Source: Ochromonas danica
Lineage: Eukaryota > Sar > Chrysophyceae > Chromulinales > Chromulinaceae
Direction: 5' to 3'
Assembly: GCA_015146655.1 (NCBI GenBank)
Contig: VKHL01000067.1
Span: 62,001-126,000 of the forward strand
DNA: 64,000 nucleotides
Shown one piece after another: positions 40,724 through 52,765 of the stretch. Made by a program: the position numbers and the translations under genes. How positions within the stretch are numbered: the stretch's first letter is position 1; each line of letters begins with the position of its first letter. The notes beneath the pieces were generated by a model, which saw nothing but the letters and a program-made list of their open reading frames with translations, was not told where the DNA came from and made no database searches.

Positions 40724-42395
40724 ATCCTGCTGCAACTGTATTCGATTCCAGCTCTGTTTTGAGCATTTTTCAGGTTGTGGACGAGACCATTTCCTTTTAT
40801 TGCTTCCTTAACATGATTCGAGGAGTTGTGAAAGTGGATACCTGTGGCGAGACTGACATGTGTAGTATGGCAGTATTCTCTGAATGTACCCATCTCTGCT
40901 CTCAAAATATATGTGGTTCCTATTTTGTGGAAGAGCGCATCAAGTTCATGTATGACGAGAATCTTCAAGTGGGCATAGTGCTTGGAAGCCATGGAAGACG
41001 GAGCATTTTCCTTTCCCATCTGTGCTGTGCGGGCGAGACCTGCAATTGTGTGCGATTGGTTCTTCCCTTATTATCTGCGGAAAGTACTCACGAGTCTTTC
41101 GACAGCAGATCGGTCCAAGAGACAGTGGGTTTGTTGAAGAGCAGTTGCGTGAAGTTCCCCTTGATTGCCATGCTGATCAGTGATGGGGAGGCTGTGTTGC
41201 TGAGCTATCTTTGTCAAGATGCGGTGAAGGTTGAGGTTCTAGGGAAAGGAGCTTACTCCATTAGGTATTGTTTGACTTTGTTCACAAGTTGCCTCAATTC
41301 TCATTTGGGTTTTGAAATAACGAGACTTTCCTCATATGTAGAGACTGCTTTGTCACTCAATTGGAAGGCGAAGAAACCCCATTGGAGCATATCCTCGCCA
41401 GCTACCCAAGTCGAGCAGACTTCTTGCGCTTTTCCTCACAGCTTGTCGACTGCCTTTATGACCAAATGAAACTGTGGCCGAAAGCAGGTGGATATGGAGT
41501 GGTTTATTCGAACAGAGGTGGCGAGGTGAGATGAATAGGGGTGGGTTTGGTTGAATTGAATGAACTGCGTGCTGAACAAAGCTTGCGAATTTGTGCAGAT
41601 AAGAGTGCAAGTTACGGTGCCATCTGAGCTTGCCAGAACACATGGCAATAATAACAGCAATGAGAAGAAACGCCCCAAAGGACCCATCACAGCTTTCAAC
41701 TACTTTGCCATGACGGCGCGAGCGTCAGTATTGCAAGAAAGAGATGACAATGTGAGTACCGACATTTAATTTCTATAAGTCGCTCTATTTAAAGCGAATG
41801 TGTTGTTATGTTTCGTGGCTTGTTTACTCAGCCGAGCAATAACGAATTGAATGCAGTCTTGGGTCAGAAGTGGAAGTTACTGAGTCAAGAGCAGAAGGCT
41901 CCTTACATGGTTCTTGCTGAGGCCGACCGGTTACGATACGAGTTGGTAAGCTTTTTGTTGTTCGTTTATTTTGGTGTTGCTGGCGTGATGAGGTTTCCAT
42001 TTATGATTAGGAGATGAAGGAATTTCGTGATGCCGAAGACTCTGATAGCGAGTAAGTTGTTTATATTGTTTGCGGTCTGTGATTGATTTTGCTAGTGTTT
42101 ATCTTGTTGTAATGGGTGCATTTTCAGAAGCGTGAATGAATCCAAAACGATGACTGCCTATAATCATTTCGTGCATCAGGTACCATTCAATGTTTTTCCT
42201 TTGTAGCCTCTTCATTCGTTATCTTTATCCTTTTGATAGGAAAGGCAGTTCATTTTGAGCTTAAATCTGGACGATGCTCAGACGCGAATGGGGCGTCATG
42301 CGGGAGACAGATGGAACACCATGGGCGATGATGAGAAAAATCTCTACTTGACACTTAATTCCGTGGAAGAAGCACGCTGGAAGAAGAATGTATAA
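40724..42395 (+). CDS. Two-HMG-box protein with unrecognised N-terminal domain, copy A (5' end unresolved)
   Basis: Seven exons (40724-41264, 41342-41525, 41599-41751, 41832-41945, 42011-42051, 42128-42179, 42240-42395) join in consistent phase with good splice signals. The first acceptor (ctaac branch, pyrimidines, aag) lies just right of the MITE, so at least one upstream exon is missing or displaced. Residues about 1-255 form a Cys-rich domain I cannot place (SLSIFQ-type start, CGETDMCSMAVFSEC, GVVKVD, LGSHGRRSIFLSHLC, LISDGEAVLLSYL, HILASYPSRADFLRFSSQLVDCLYDQMKLWPKA). Box 1 reads KKRPKGPITAFNYFAM, LGQKWKLLSQEQKAPYMVLAEADRLRYE; box 2 reads SKTMTAYNHFVHQERQF, MGRHAGDRWNTMGDDEKNLYL, EARWKKN. 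HMG boxes bend DNA in chromatin. Role unknown. Confidence 0.72.
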
Positions 42396-43139
42396 ATTTT
42401 CAAGAAGGGATTGCTACCATTGTTGATGGATTTTTTGCTTGATGTATTGATATAACAAGGTTGAAATGAGACCGCTGTATTTATTGTGGTGACGTGAATC
42501 ATTTTGATTAAAATAATAGGGGAGATCCGATAGCAGAGGTTTGAGCTTGTGGCTTTAAATTTAAGGTTTTGACGAACTATGTTGTTGCTGAATGAATATG
42601 ATTTTGAAACTATCTTTAGGTGGCGGAGTAAGAGCAATCCACGGAAGTTGGAATGGCATTGGCAAACATTGCAATGAATATTGTAGCAAATCGACTTTTG
42701 TAGATTTCGCAGTAGCTCATTAGCCATGTGTTCTTTCTATTTTCAATCAATTTTTAACTGACGTTTCTATATAATCATCCCACAAGCTATGAAATCCATC
42801 TAATACCGCTGTTCGATCGTTAATTTGGTTTTTAATCTGTCTTCGCGGTCTTTAGCAGGGAGAAGAGCATTGAGATGAAAATTGCTTCCAAACGCATTCG
42901 ATTTTTTTCATTCGCATTGTCTTCCTCGGCCTCGTCCTCAACAAAAATGGTTTTATAATAAATTGGATGCATCTGTAAAGGAGTTGTGAAGTTAAAAGAC
43001 CGGGCTCTGCCTGCTGTTGGCATGCAGAACAATGTGGATGACGTGGCCATGGTGAGACAGTCCCACCCAAGCTCGACGAGACCTCTCTTGCGATTGAACA
43101 AGTGCCCCGGTGGCAGCACAGCAACTGCTCATGCCTGCG
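42396..43139. other. Spacer between HMG gene copies
   Basis: 744 bp with no match in the flank of copy A. The left half is AT-rich 3' sequence. The right part (about 42985-43140) has more coding-like composition and a possible donor (catggtgagac, 43048-43058) that could belong to the 5' exon of copy B, but I could not find a frame that stays open through the splice. A match to copy A resumes at about 43140 (ttgttctaac). Confidence 0.45.
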
Positions 43140-44748
43140 AGAGCATTTGTTCTAACAACTTCGCTCCTCTGCAGATCCAACTGCAACTGCGTTCAATTCC
43201 TTCGATTCCAGCTCTGTTTTGAGCATTTTTCAGGTTGTGGACGAGACCATTTCCTTTTATTGCTTCCTTAACATGATTCGAGGAGTTGTGAAAGTGGATA
43301 CCTGTGGCGAGACTGACATGTGTAGTATGGCAGTATTCTCTGAATGTACCCATCTCTGCTCTCAAAATATATGTGGTTCCTATTTTGTGGAAGAGCGCAT
43401 CAAGTTCATGTATGACGAGAATCTTCAAGTGGGCATAGTGCTTGGAAGCCATGGAAGACGGAGCATTTTCCTTTCCCATCTGTGCTGTGCGGGCGAGACC
43501 TGCAATTGTGTGCGATTGGTTCTTCCCTTATTATCTGCGGAAAGTACTCACGAGTCTTTCGACAGCAGATCGGTCCAAGAGACAGTGGGTTTGTTGAAGA
43601 GCAGTTGCGTGAAGTTCCCCTTGATTGCCATGCTGATCAGTGATGGGGAGGCTGTGTTGCTGAGCTATCTTTGTCAAGATGCGGTGAAGGTTGAGGTTCT
43701 AGGGAAAGGAGCTTACTCCATTAGGTATTGTTTGACTTTGTTCACAAGTTGCCTCAATTCTCATTTGGGTTTTGAAATAACGAGACTTTCCTCATATGTA
43801 GAGACTGCTTTGTCACTCAATTGGAAGGCGAAGAAACCCCATTGGAGCATATCCTCGCCAGCTACCCAAGTCGAGCAGACTTCTTGCGCTTTTCCTCACA
43901 GCTTGTCGACTGCCTTTATGACCAAATGAAACTGTGGCCGAAAGCAGGTGGATATGGAGTGGTTTATTCGAACAGAGGTGGCGAGGTGAGATGAATAGGG
44001 GTGGGTTTGGTTGAATTGAATGAACTGCGTGCTGAACAAAGCTTGCGAATTTGTGCAGATAAGAGTGCAAGTTACGGTGCCATGGCAATAATAACAGCAA
44101 TGAGAAGAAACGCCCCAAAGGACCCATCACAGCTTTCAACTACTTTGCCATGACGGCGCGAGCGTCAGTATTGCAAGAAAGAGATGACAATGTGAGTACC
44201 GACATTTAATTTCGATAAGTCGCTGCGTTTATGTTTGGTTGCTTGTTTACTCAGCCGAGCAACAATGAATTGAACGCAAGTCAAGAGCAGAAGGCTCCTT
44301 ACATGGTTGTTGCTGAGGATGTGAGTTTTTTTAATTTTTATTTGTGTTTGTTCTATTAAATGTATAATTTTACAGGGTCTGGATGAGTTGGTGGATTCGG
44401 AAGGGATTGATTGCGAGTAAGGCTATGGTTAATTCTATTGTTGTTTATGCACTATTCTTATTTCTGGGATTTAAGCAGATCGTTCTCCTCTGAATCCAAT
44501 GCGATGACTGCCTATAATCATTTCGTGCATCAGGTATCGAACAAACGTTTTCCTTTCTAGCTCTACATTTGTTATCTTTATCCTTTTGATAGGAAAGGCA
44601 GTTCATTTTGAGCTTAAATCTGGACGATATTCAGACGCGAATGGGGCGTCATGCGGGAGACAGATGGAAGCATATGTGTGATGATGAGAAAAATCTTTAT
44701 AAGGCCTTGAGCTCGGTGGAAGAGGCACGCTGGAAGAAGAATGTATAA
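43140..44748 (+). pseudogene. Decayed tandem copy B of the two-HMG-box gene
   Basis: From 43206 to about 44080 the sequence is essentially identical to copy A (offset 2460 bp), including introns. After that it decays. A 20-bp deletion at the junction gtgccatggcaat shifts the frame of the third exon, and 27 bp are missing from the first HMG box (LGQKWKLL is lost). The following exon is shortened after GTTGCTGAGGAT, and the short acidic exon is replaced by a different one (GLDELVDSEGIDCE). The second HMG box is kept (MGRHAGDRWKHMCDDEKNLY). The very high identity of the front and divergence of the back suggest recent gene conversion or duplication over an older copy. Confidence 0.75.
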
Positions 44749-44884
44749 ATTTTGCAAGAATGATTGTTTTCTATTGCTGTTCTGTTGTTGCCCTTAATGG
44801 CTTTTTGTTGTGAGTAACATGTCGTTATCATTCGTCGAGATAAATGGCTTTGATTTATTTAACTTCTCGCTATCTATCTATCTG

Positions 44885-45769
44885 CTAAGCAGCCTTATCA
44901 TGTAACAAGACATATTGTCTGGTTGAAGTGGCGAACTCAATCAGATCGCCTGGACGCAGCTCGTAATACCGCGCTGTCTCCAGTTGCTTTCCATTAATCT
45001 TCGTCCCATGCGAAGATTGTAAGTCCATCAGATAAGGCTTAACGTCTCCTTTGACATCGCGGTATTGGATAACAGCGTGTTGCAATGAGCAAGAAGGGTG
45101 TAGCAAGGGCACGTCAGCCACTCTCGTGTCACGCCCCAACAAGAAACAGGAGCGGCGGTGGATGTGCAGCGTCTCGACAAGGTCCTCACCTTTGTAAACA
45201 TAAAGACGCCACTTCTTGTCCGGCAGCGCGGCCTCAGCAGGCTCAGTGAATTTGAGCACCACTCCATTGACCGCGTTGCCTGTCCGCTCGTCTTTGGCCA
45301 GAGCGCCGGAGAGACCGAAATTGGGCTTTTCTTTCGGCTTCTCCTCCTCACCACTATCCTTCTTGGGAGACTCTTCAGACGTTCCCCAATCGAAGTGTTC
45401 AGGTGCTCGTCTGCGCGCTTCCTCGGCTTTGTCCAGGAAGGATTGAGGAGCACGGCGTTCTCTCCTGACAGGCGAGGGAGAGCGACTGTCTCGATATCTC
45501 CTTGTCCCATCTCTACTTCGGTCATTATCATCCCGAGGTGGACTGCGGCCATCCCTGCGATAGTCGCTTCTCCCTAAGCCTGCTCCCTCTCCCTCTCTGT
45601 TCCTGCGGCCTCGGTCACGACTGCGACTGCTGCTACGACTTCGACTACGGCTTCGACGAGAGCGACTCTCTCGCCTGTCTCTGTCATCAAAAGAGTTGGG
45701 CGATGACCTGTATCTTTCTTCGCCATCTGATTCACCCTCTCTCCCACGATGCCGATGTCTTCCACTCAT
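44885..45769 (-). CDS. SNIP1/DAWDLE/Pml1-like FHA protein
   Basis: A single exon of 294 residues. The first 110 residues are Arg/Ser/Asp-rich with RS dipeptides (RSRRSRSRSRSSSRSR), typical of splicing-linked proteins. KPNFGLSGALAKDERTGNAVNGVVLKFTEPAEAALPDKKWRLYVYKG leads into an FHA domain (about 195-294) with the phosphothreonine-binding set FLLGRDTRVADVPLLHPSCSLQHAVIQYR, SSHGTKING and YYELRPGDLIEFATS. SNIP1 (animals), DAWDLE (plants) and Pml1 (yeast RES complex) share this layout and act in pre-mRNA splicing or small-RNA biogenesis. The stop follows HDKAA directly; a truncated copy lies at 39600-39903. It is convergent with the HMG copy B. Confidence 0.9.
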   Translation of the reverse strand: MSGRHRHRGREGESDGEERYRSSPNSFDDRDRRESRSRRSRSRSRSSSRSRDRGRRNREGEGAGLGRSDYRRDGRSPPRDDNDRSRDGTRRYRDSRSPSPVRRERRAPQSFLDKAEEARRRAPEHFDWGTSEESPKKDSGEEEKPKEKPNFGLSGALAKDERTGNAVNGVVLKFTEPAEAALPDKKWRLYVYKGEDLVETLHIHRRSCFLLGRDTRVADVPLLHPSCSLQHAVIQYRDVKGDVKPYLMDLQSSHGTKINGKQLETARYYELRPGDLIEFATSTRQYVLLHDKAA

Positions 45770-46108
45770 CGTCTTTGTTTCATCATGTCATAGTAGTATT
45801 AAAGCGTGGGAAGCGCGCGAAGCCCCAATCACACAGGCTTCGTAAATGATTGTCAATGGCCTCATGGGTGTCAATCTTTGTAATTATCAAAGACCTGAAC
45901 GTCAGTTCAGTCTTGAATTGACCATTCTATTTCGCCAGTCTTTCCTGTCAGATTGACTTGCTTGCGCTACGGGAGAAGCCCCAAATGGATTTAGAATACC
46001 CATCTTAATAAGCTTTACAGGCGCTTTTAGCTTTCTATCCAGTATATACAAACCTGTATATATATTCGACATATATTTACACGCTTAATCTCATTCTATT
46101 AAGACCAC
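45770..46108. other. Intergenic between minus-strand genes
   Basis: 339 bp, AT-rich to the right with tatatat words (about 46035-46075). It presumably holds the SNIP1 promoter and the 3' UTR of the armadillo-like gene. No gene seen. Confidence 0.55.
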
Positions 46109-47400
46109 TCAGGCAGAAACATCAGCCAGGGTAAAGCCAAGCACAGGGCTAACAGAGAAGCCACACTCAGCATCCCGAGAGCGATAGACAACGTTCACTT
46201 CGCTAGCAATTTGACGAGTACGCTCGTCACGGAGCTTTCCAACATGCTGCAACCATTCCTCCTCGGTCGAATAGCCCAACGCCTGCAGAATCTGCAGTAC
46301 GCTTTGGGGTTGAATACGAGTAATGTGGTTGAGAATAGCCGCAGCGCTTCGACGCATGGCGGCACAGCCACAGGACAGCTCATTAGGAGGGCAATTCGCA
46401 ATCAATGATGCTATATACTCCAACGCAGCCAAATGAGTTGTCACAAAGGCCTGACGATAAACAGGCAGCTCGAGAAAAGCACAAAGAGCGTTGAGAGAAA
46501 GCTGACGAACGTCCTCAAAATCATCGGTAAGAAGCTTGCAAAGAGACTCAATACAGAGATTGACGCACACAGGGTGCTCCAGATACTGAGGCTGCTTCGT
46601 GGAGAGATCACAAAGCATCTTGACTGCTTCCAGACGAGACTCCAAGAAAGCAGCGCCAACCATCTTATGAATAGGCTCAATACCAGCCAGGAAATCCTCC
46701 TCACTTGGGATGTACAGATTGCAATCGTCCATGGATGGTATAGGAGAGGCTCCGCGGGAAAGACAGCCTCTGCGCGGTTTGCAGACAGGACCGGGACACT
46801 GACCCAAAATGGCGCGCTGCAGTGCCTCAAAGAACGCCTGCACTGAAGGACGGAAGCTCTCACCCCGAATACACTTCACTTCCACGATATGATCCAAGGA
46901 TTGGGGGTCCCAATACACCGACAGATCGAGTTCGCACAGAAAAGAAGCGCGCAAGTATTTACATTTCCACTAAGGTGAAACTCAGTAAGAAACACTCCCA
47001 CCCAACATGCGAAAGAATAGAAAATGCTTACCATGCATTCCTTTGAAACATAGGACGAATCAAACTCAGAGCACTGAGCTAAAGTGCTCTCTATCTTTAG
47101 TTTTAAATCTTGAAAGTCGCTGATATGGGCACTGAAGAAGGTATTCGATAGGAGGGTTGGACGGAGCGGGCACTGCTCACATTTAGATGAAATAGACTTA
47201 GAATTGAGTTTGATTGTGGTGGAGGGGATGGTCTCCATCGTCTTATTGATTGTACGATGAGTGTCAAAGAAGTGCAGGTCGTGATGGGCAGTAGGAATGA
47301 CTGCCACAGCACGATACATCAAGCTGCTTTCATTGGAAAGGATATTTAACAAGGCTGTCTCTTCAAACTCATCAAAAGGGATAAATTCTTCTTCTGTCAT
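46109..47400 (-). CDS. Armadillo/HEAT-like helical protein, copy 1
   Basis: Two exons (47400-47032, 46969-46109) join in phase 0 to give 409 residues. The first begins MTEEEFIPFDEFEETALLNIL and includes a Cys pair (SKCEQCPLRP). The second starts WKCKYLRASFLCELDLSVYWDP-SLDHIVEVKCIRGESFRPSVQAFFEAL, which faintly recalls a KA1-type fold. It continues with armadillo-like helices (AAFLESRLEAVKMLCDLSTK, VCVNLCIESLCKLLTDDFEDVRQLSLNALCAFLEL, AALEYIASLIANCP, MRRSAAAILNHI). The end is VVYRSRDAECGFSVSPVLGFTLADVSA. I do not recognise a named family. Copy 2 lies 9.0 kb downstream, almost identical at the base level. Confidence 0.75.
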
Positions 47401-47478
47401 AGCAAGGATAAGGTAGATAGATGATAGTGAGTTGCTTGACTATTTTGTTTTATTTTCTCCTTCCTTATTCGCGCACGT

Positions 47479-47748
47479 ACTGTACCTCTCCCTTTGAACA
47501 ACACCCGTTCGTTTTCTCTCCCAGACCGGCCTTTAACTTCACCTATTTTCGGTATGGCAAATCCGGCAGCTGGGAAGGTGACGAGGTGGCAGAGGTTCAA
47601 ACTCGACTCAAATCCAGCAAAAGAGTTGCTTGTGAACATTAGTATCGTTCAAACGATTGATTTGATTAGTTTTATCCACCATTAATGACTCGAAAAAGAG
47701 CAAAGCCAGGAACAGATGAGGAGTCAGATGACAAAATTGAGAAAACTG
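47479..47748 (+). repeat. 270-bp direct repeat: 5' part of an acidic-protein gene, cut off by the Copia element
   Basis: This is identical by eye to 52496-52765 (offset 5017). It contains the upstream region and first 20 codons (MTRKRAKPGTDEESDDKIEK) of the small acidic gene that is intact at 52702. Homology to that gene ends at 47748. The repeat pair brackets the Copia element but is not its LTR pair: the coding part also occurs in the independent paralogue at 53594. Confidence 0.85.
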
Positions 47749-50700
47749 TGAGAATCTGGGATTCTGGACTGCTTTTACGCATACGTCACTGCTTCTTCGC
47801 TTCTGGAAACTCTTTCGATCCAAAGCCTCCGTCACAATCTATAGTCAAAGGCTTACTCTATTGCGGCTTATAAAGTGACTCATTAGGAGTTGTTGTTGTA
47901 AGGTTAAGAGAGATCACCTACAGCATCTATCAGCCTTGCGCTGTTGCTTAACACAATAGAGTCCTTTGAATGCGTATGTTGATTCGAGAACACTGAGCGA
48001 ACCGAAAAGAATACAAACGATATGTCGAATGCGATGAGTAACGGAACGAAGATATTGCCGCCGATGGCAACCATGCAAAATTTTATTGATGTACAATTTG
48101 AAAAGAGATTCAAGAGCTACGCGAGAGCAGAATTTGGTCTAGCCGGAAAAGAGCTCTATGAGGACGTCCCAATAACTAGAAGCGATCTCGGATTCCCTGA
48201 ACCCCTAAAGATTGTAAGAGTGGAATACTATGATGCGGAGGAAATGGAAAAGTATTCTGAAAAACAAATACAATATGAAGAGCATAGAAGACGAATAAGC
48301 GAACTAGATGCATCCGGGTCGAAAACGACAACACGACCGACCGACCCACCGATGCCAAAACTGAGATTTAAGTATGGTGAATTTTCGAAAGTTCAACCGG
48401 AACTTTACCAAGCGATGTATAAAACGGCCGAAAACTTAAAACGCGAATATGAGCGAGACAGAATGAGACTATGGGGAACACTAGAAATGTATCTAGACGA
48501 TGCCCTCCAGAGCGCAGTGAAGAACCACGCCGAATATCGGAATGCGCAACTTACCAACGACACTCGAAAGTTGATGAATATCGTAAAAGAGTGCGCTACC
48601 GGTGAAGGAACGACAACGATATATGCACTTGCATCGAAATTCTTCGGAATGACCCAAGTTGATGCCACACGCGAAGGATTTCATAATTACTATGATCAAT
48701 TTCAAAAGACCGTAGATGAAATGAAACGAGTTTCACAAAATAACTCTGACAAACTTTTAACGGCATTATATAATGCAAGATTTGTCGCAGGACTGAAGAA
48801 ATCGATGTTTAAATTAACGGTCGAACAGATGTCGCGCCAAAAGGATTGGCCAGACTACCAGACGCTGTTCAACGAACTTGCTACACAACTCAACAATAAG
48901 CACGGCGTGAAAGGCTTACTCGATTTTGAAGAAAAAGAAGAAGGGATTATCACGATAGAAGCGGCGAGAACAACCAAATGGTATCCGAAGACAGCTGATA
49001 ACAATCCCCTGAGAACGTGTTTTAACTGTGGTATACAGACCACCCATCGATCTGCGGAATGTCCGAAGCCCCCAACGAAGTGTGGTAAGTGCGGAAAAAG
49101 AGGACATAAAGACGAGTTTTGTGCGTTGGCACAACGAGGATCTTCTGTTGGCATGCAGATAAACGACGACCATTTGAGACCGGAAACGAACCGGACCAAC
49201 TACGGACACAATAGGCCACCTGGCAGGAAGGATGGAATTGGGCCTACCACTGCAAAGAAACGCTTGACGAAGATCAGATTCACCCGAACCGATAACGACG
49301 TCGGGTATGACAATGACGATGTAAGAGTATGTGATGATGACGAGCCATTAAATGAAATGGAAAATATTGATACGGAAAATGATATTTACAGTTATCGAAT
49401 TCATATGTTCGAAAATGACGAAATGCAAAATCGAGGCGAAATTATTTGTTCACGCAGACACTTGGAAGTCGAGTCCAAGAAAGACGTTGATACAGACAAC
49501 GAGCTTTTGGCCGTTGACACTGGCTGCATTGGTAGTGGTCATGTTGTTCGAAACAAAGACCTATTTATCCAACATAAATCCTGGGGTCACGATGAAAGTG
49601 GGGTCAGTGGCTACGATGGCCAATCGACGACTATCACCACGGTGGGTACTGTTCAAGGACTAGGTAAAGCTGCGCATGTGCCCGATGCCCCTAACAACCT
49701 CATCAATGTCAGGAAATTATGCCAAGAAATTGGTGGTAATTTCAATTCAAAGGTGATGCTGATAGCATTATTATTTACGATCGTGATAACAACGTATATG
49801 CCGTTGCGAAAGATCACGGCGATGGATTCCTATCCGTACCATACAAGGATATCAAAACCAAGCATCACATCATTGTATCAGCTATGACTAAAATCAACTC
49901 CCAAATGCCAGAAAGCCAGCACCTGACGCCGGAGGAAGAACTACGAGCAGCTCGAGCTCACAAGTTATGTGAACGACTCCGTCATCCAGGCTTCAAGCAC
50001 ATATACCAGAGCCTCAAGGAGGGAGCCTATCAGGCCAGTGAAGATCTGACTCATATTGATCTACTCAATGCTATCAAGCAATATGGACCTTGCTTAGCCT
50101 GTCTCGAAGGAAAGATGAGAGCACCTCCATCCAATCAACCATCCACTCATCCTCCAGCGCGAACTGTGGGAGAAGTCATTTTTATTGATCTCCTATCATT
50201 CCCCAAGGACAAGACGCCTATCGGCGGATACACGCACATCTTATTTACAGTGGACGAAAAGTCAGCCTATACCAAGCTTATACCACTGAAGTCCAAATCT
50301 GACTTATTCAATGCACTGAAGTCACTCATATCACACTATATCAGTCACGGTCACAAAGTTCATATTATTCGCTCTGACGACGAACGCGCAATCACCACTC
50401 ACAAAACTGCGCTTGGACTGATGGGAGTTCGCCTTGAGACCACACCAGCTGGTCTTCATAACCGTCGATGTGAAAGATATATCCAAACTCATTTACGTAT
50501 TTGCAAGTCAATCCGTGCCGGTCTGCCATACGAACTACCTGACGATCTCCTCTTCGAGTTAGCCCTCGCTGCCGAGTACGCCATGAACACCTCATGCAAC
50601 ACTACTTGCCGCAGCAAGACACCTTATCAAGTATTTACTGGTCGAAAACCCTACATTCCTACTTATCCATTCGGCCAAACTGGGCTCTTCTATTCCCCAA

Positions 50701-52495
50701 GACCGGAGGAGGATCGCACTGCAGAGTACGGCATTCTTCTTGACTTCAACCCAACAAGTAAGAACCATCGTGCTTATTTTCCATTACGTAAAGGAGGTAT
50801 TTATTCACGTCTCAAATTCGAGCCCACAAACTTTTATCCTCGAGAATGGGGTTTTCATCCTCGTATTCGACCACCTGAACCTCGGAGGAAGGCCAAACAA
50901 GTTCCCACCGCAACCTCCAACAACCTCCCCATCAGCCTCCCCATCACCGAACCAATGCTGGACACGCAACCTAGAGATATTCGATCTTCTCTTGAGCTGA
51001 CACCGATGACCAGGCCAGCGCCAACGCAGACAACCTCAGGACGACCCTTGGAGACCTCCTTAGCGCCTCCTCCATTCATGGTCCCTGAGACACCGAGCAT
51101 ATGTTTGCCAGCTCAGGAGGGTGATACCGCCAATAATGATTATATGGAAAAAGAAATTAATTCGGATCAATCATTATTGAGGGAAAATATTGAGCAGACA
51201 AACATACCCAACTTCCATTTGCACCATGACAATGATCAACCAATTGTCCAAGGACATGACATGATCAGCCCATTATCACCAGAAATTATTATTACGGAAC
51301 AGGGTGACAATGGAAGTGCTGTCACTAATAACCACGATGACAACAAGAAACTCAGCAAAAGTGTGAAGAAGACAAGGGACAATAGCTACCAGGAACGAGA
51401 CACTGTCAAAGATAATCAGGATCGACAACAACAAACTAATCCTGATGATGGTGCACTCAATGCCAGAGGATTGCCAAGAAGAAGAGCAGCAATGCAAAGT
51501 TGGAAGGATGGACCAGCACTTGATAGACCGAGAATGAGAGCAAACAACCTCAGAATGGACCTCGTTCACCAAGATAATATCAATCTCAAAGTATATCGCA
51601 TCAGTCTATCGGAGGCTCTGAGAGATAGTGAGACACAGAGAATCACAATTGAGGCCGCCCGGACTGAGTTCACAAACTTGTTGGAGACACAGAAGGCGCT
51701 AGACCCCGTCATCTATAAGGATATTCCTAAAGAAGACAGAATGAAAATCATAAATGGTCACATATTCTTCAAGGACAAAATTGACCATACTGGGAAACCT
51801 ATAAGGAAAGGCCGTTTCGTACTGAACGGGAATGAGCAGAATCCTAACCACATCGACATCACTCACTCGCCAACTGTCAACCCTATTAGCCTCTTTCTCA
51901 CCCTATCAGTCTCAGCTCGAAAGCCAGAATACACCAATGATGCCTATGATGTGGTGGGAGCATTCGTCTGCACGGAGATGCCTGAAGGCAAGGTCATCAT
52001 TGTGCGGGTCAGAGGCAAGACGTAGCATCTTATGACTAATCTCTTTCCTTATCTCGGAAAGCTTGTTAGTCATGACGGCTGTCTTTACTTCTATCTACGA
52101 AAGTTCTTGTACGGACTGGCAGAAGCCGCCAGGGAGTTTCATTTGAAGTTGGTCTCGATCTTAACATCCATGGGATATAAGCCCACTCAAGCAGACAACT
52201 GTCTCCTCATCAAGGATACGAAGGATCGAAGACACTTCTTAAGTCTCCATGTGGATGATATATACTCAGCGGCCCCAAGTGAACAGATCAGACAGGAGTT
52301 TGAACGCGAATTGCAGAGGCACTTGGATATCAAGAAGCAACATAATAATGTCACCTATCTCGGACTGGAGATAACGAAAGACAGAGACGGAATTACAGTT
52401 AGTCAACAGGCTTTTGCAGAGACGCTGATGAGGAGATACGACGTCAAGGAAAGGATTGTGAACACACCATGTCGTGGAGATATCGCTACCGGCAG
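47749..52495 (+). mobile_element. Copia (Ty1/Pseudoviridae-like) LTR-retrotransposon fossil
   Basis: The order of parts is Copia type: a gag-like region with CCHC zinc knuckles (about 48.0-49.2 kb), an aspartic-protease region with a DTG motif (about 49.5 kb), integrase with its upstream zinc-binding segment (about 49.9-50.9 kb), and reverse transcriptase (about 51.6-52.4 kb). Integrase before reverse transcriptase separates Copia from Gypsy. The element looks broken, with a few breaks and no recognisable LTR at either end, and its right end is missing. Base composition (A-rich, many aacgac/cgaaac words) differs from neighbouring host genes. The coding regions are well preserved, suggesting a fairly young fossil, but without LTRs its age cannot be estimated. 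Confidence 0.88.
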
Positions 52496-52765
52496 ACTGT
52501 ACCTCTCCCTTTGAACAACACCCGTTCGTTTTCTCTCCCAGACCGGCCTTTAACTTCACCTATTTTCGGTATGGCAAATCCGGCAGCTGGGAAGGTGACG
52601 AGGTGGCAGAGGTTCAAACTCGACTCAAATCCAGCAAAAGAGTTGCTTGTGAACATTAGTATCGTTCAAACGATTGATTTGATTAGTTTTATCCACCATT
52701 AATGACTCGAAAAAGAGCAAAGCCAGGAACAGATGAGGAGTCAGATGACAAAATTGAGAAAACTG
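52496..52765 (+). repeat. 270-bp direct repeat, right copy (intact gene context)
   Basis: Right-hand copy of the repeat at 47479-47748. It starts directly against the truncated end of the Copia element and runs into the coding sequence of the acidic protein, which continues normally here. Confidence 0.85.

Noticed and set aside
40540-41019. Minus-strand frame (MGKENAPSSMASKH...) repeated at 43129-43479
   Set aside because: It is antisense to the first exon of the HMG fusion gene in both copies; its repetition only reflects the duplication, and the + strand has phase-matched introns.
47479-52765. Reading the 270-bp repeats as LTRs of the Copia element
   Set aside because: They contain the promoter and first codons of a host gene also present in the adjacent paralogue, and no primer-binding site follows the left copy.
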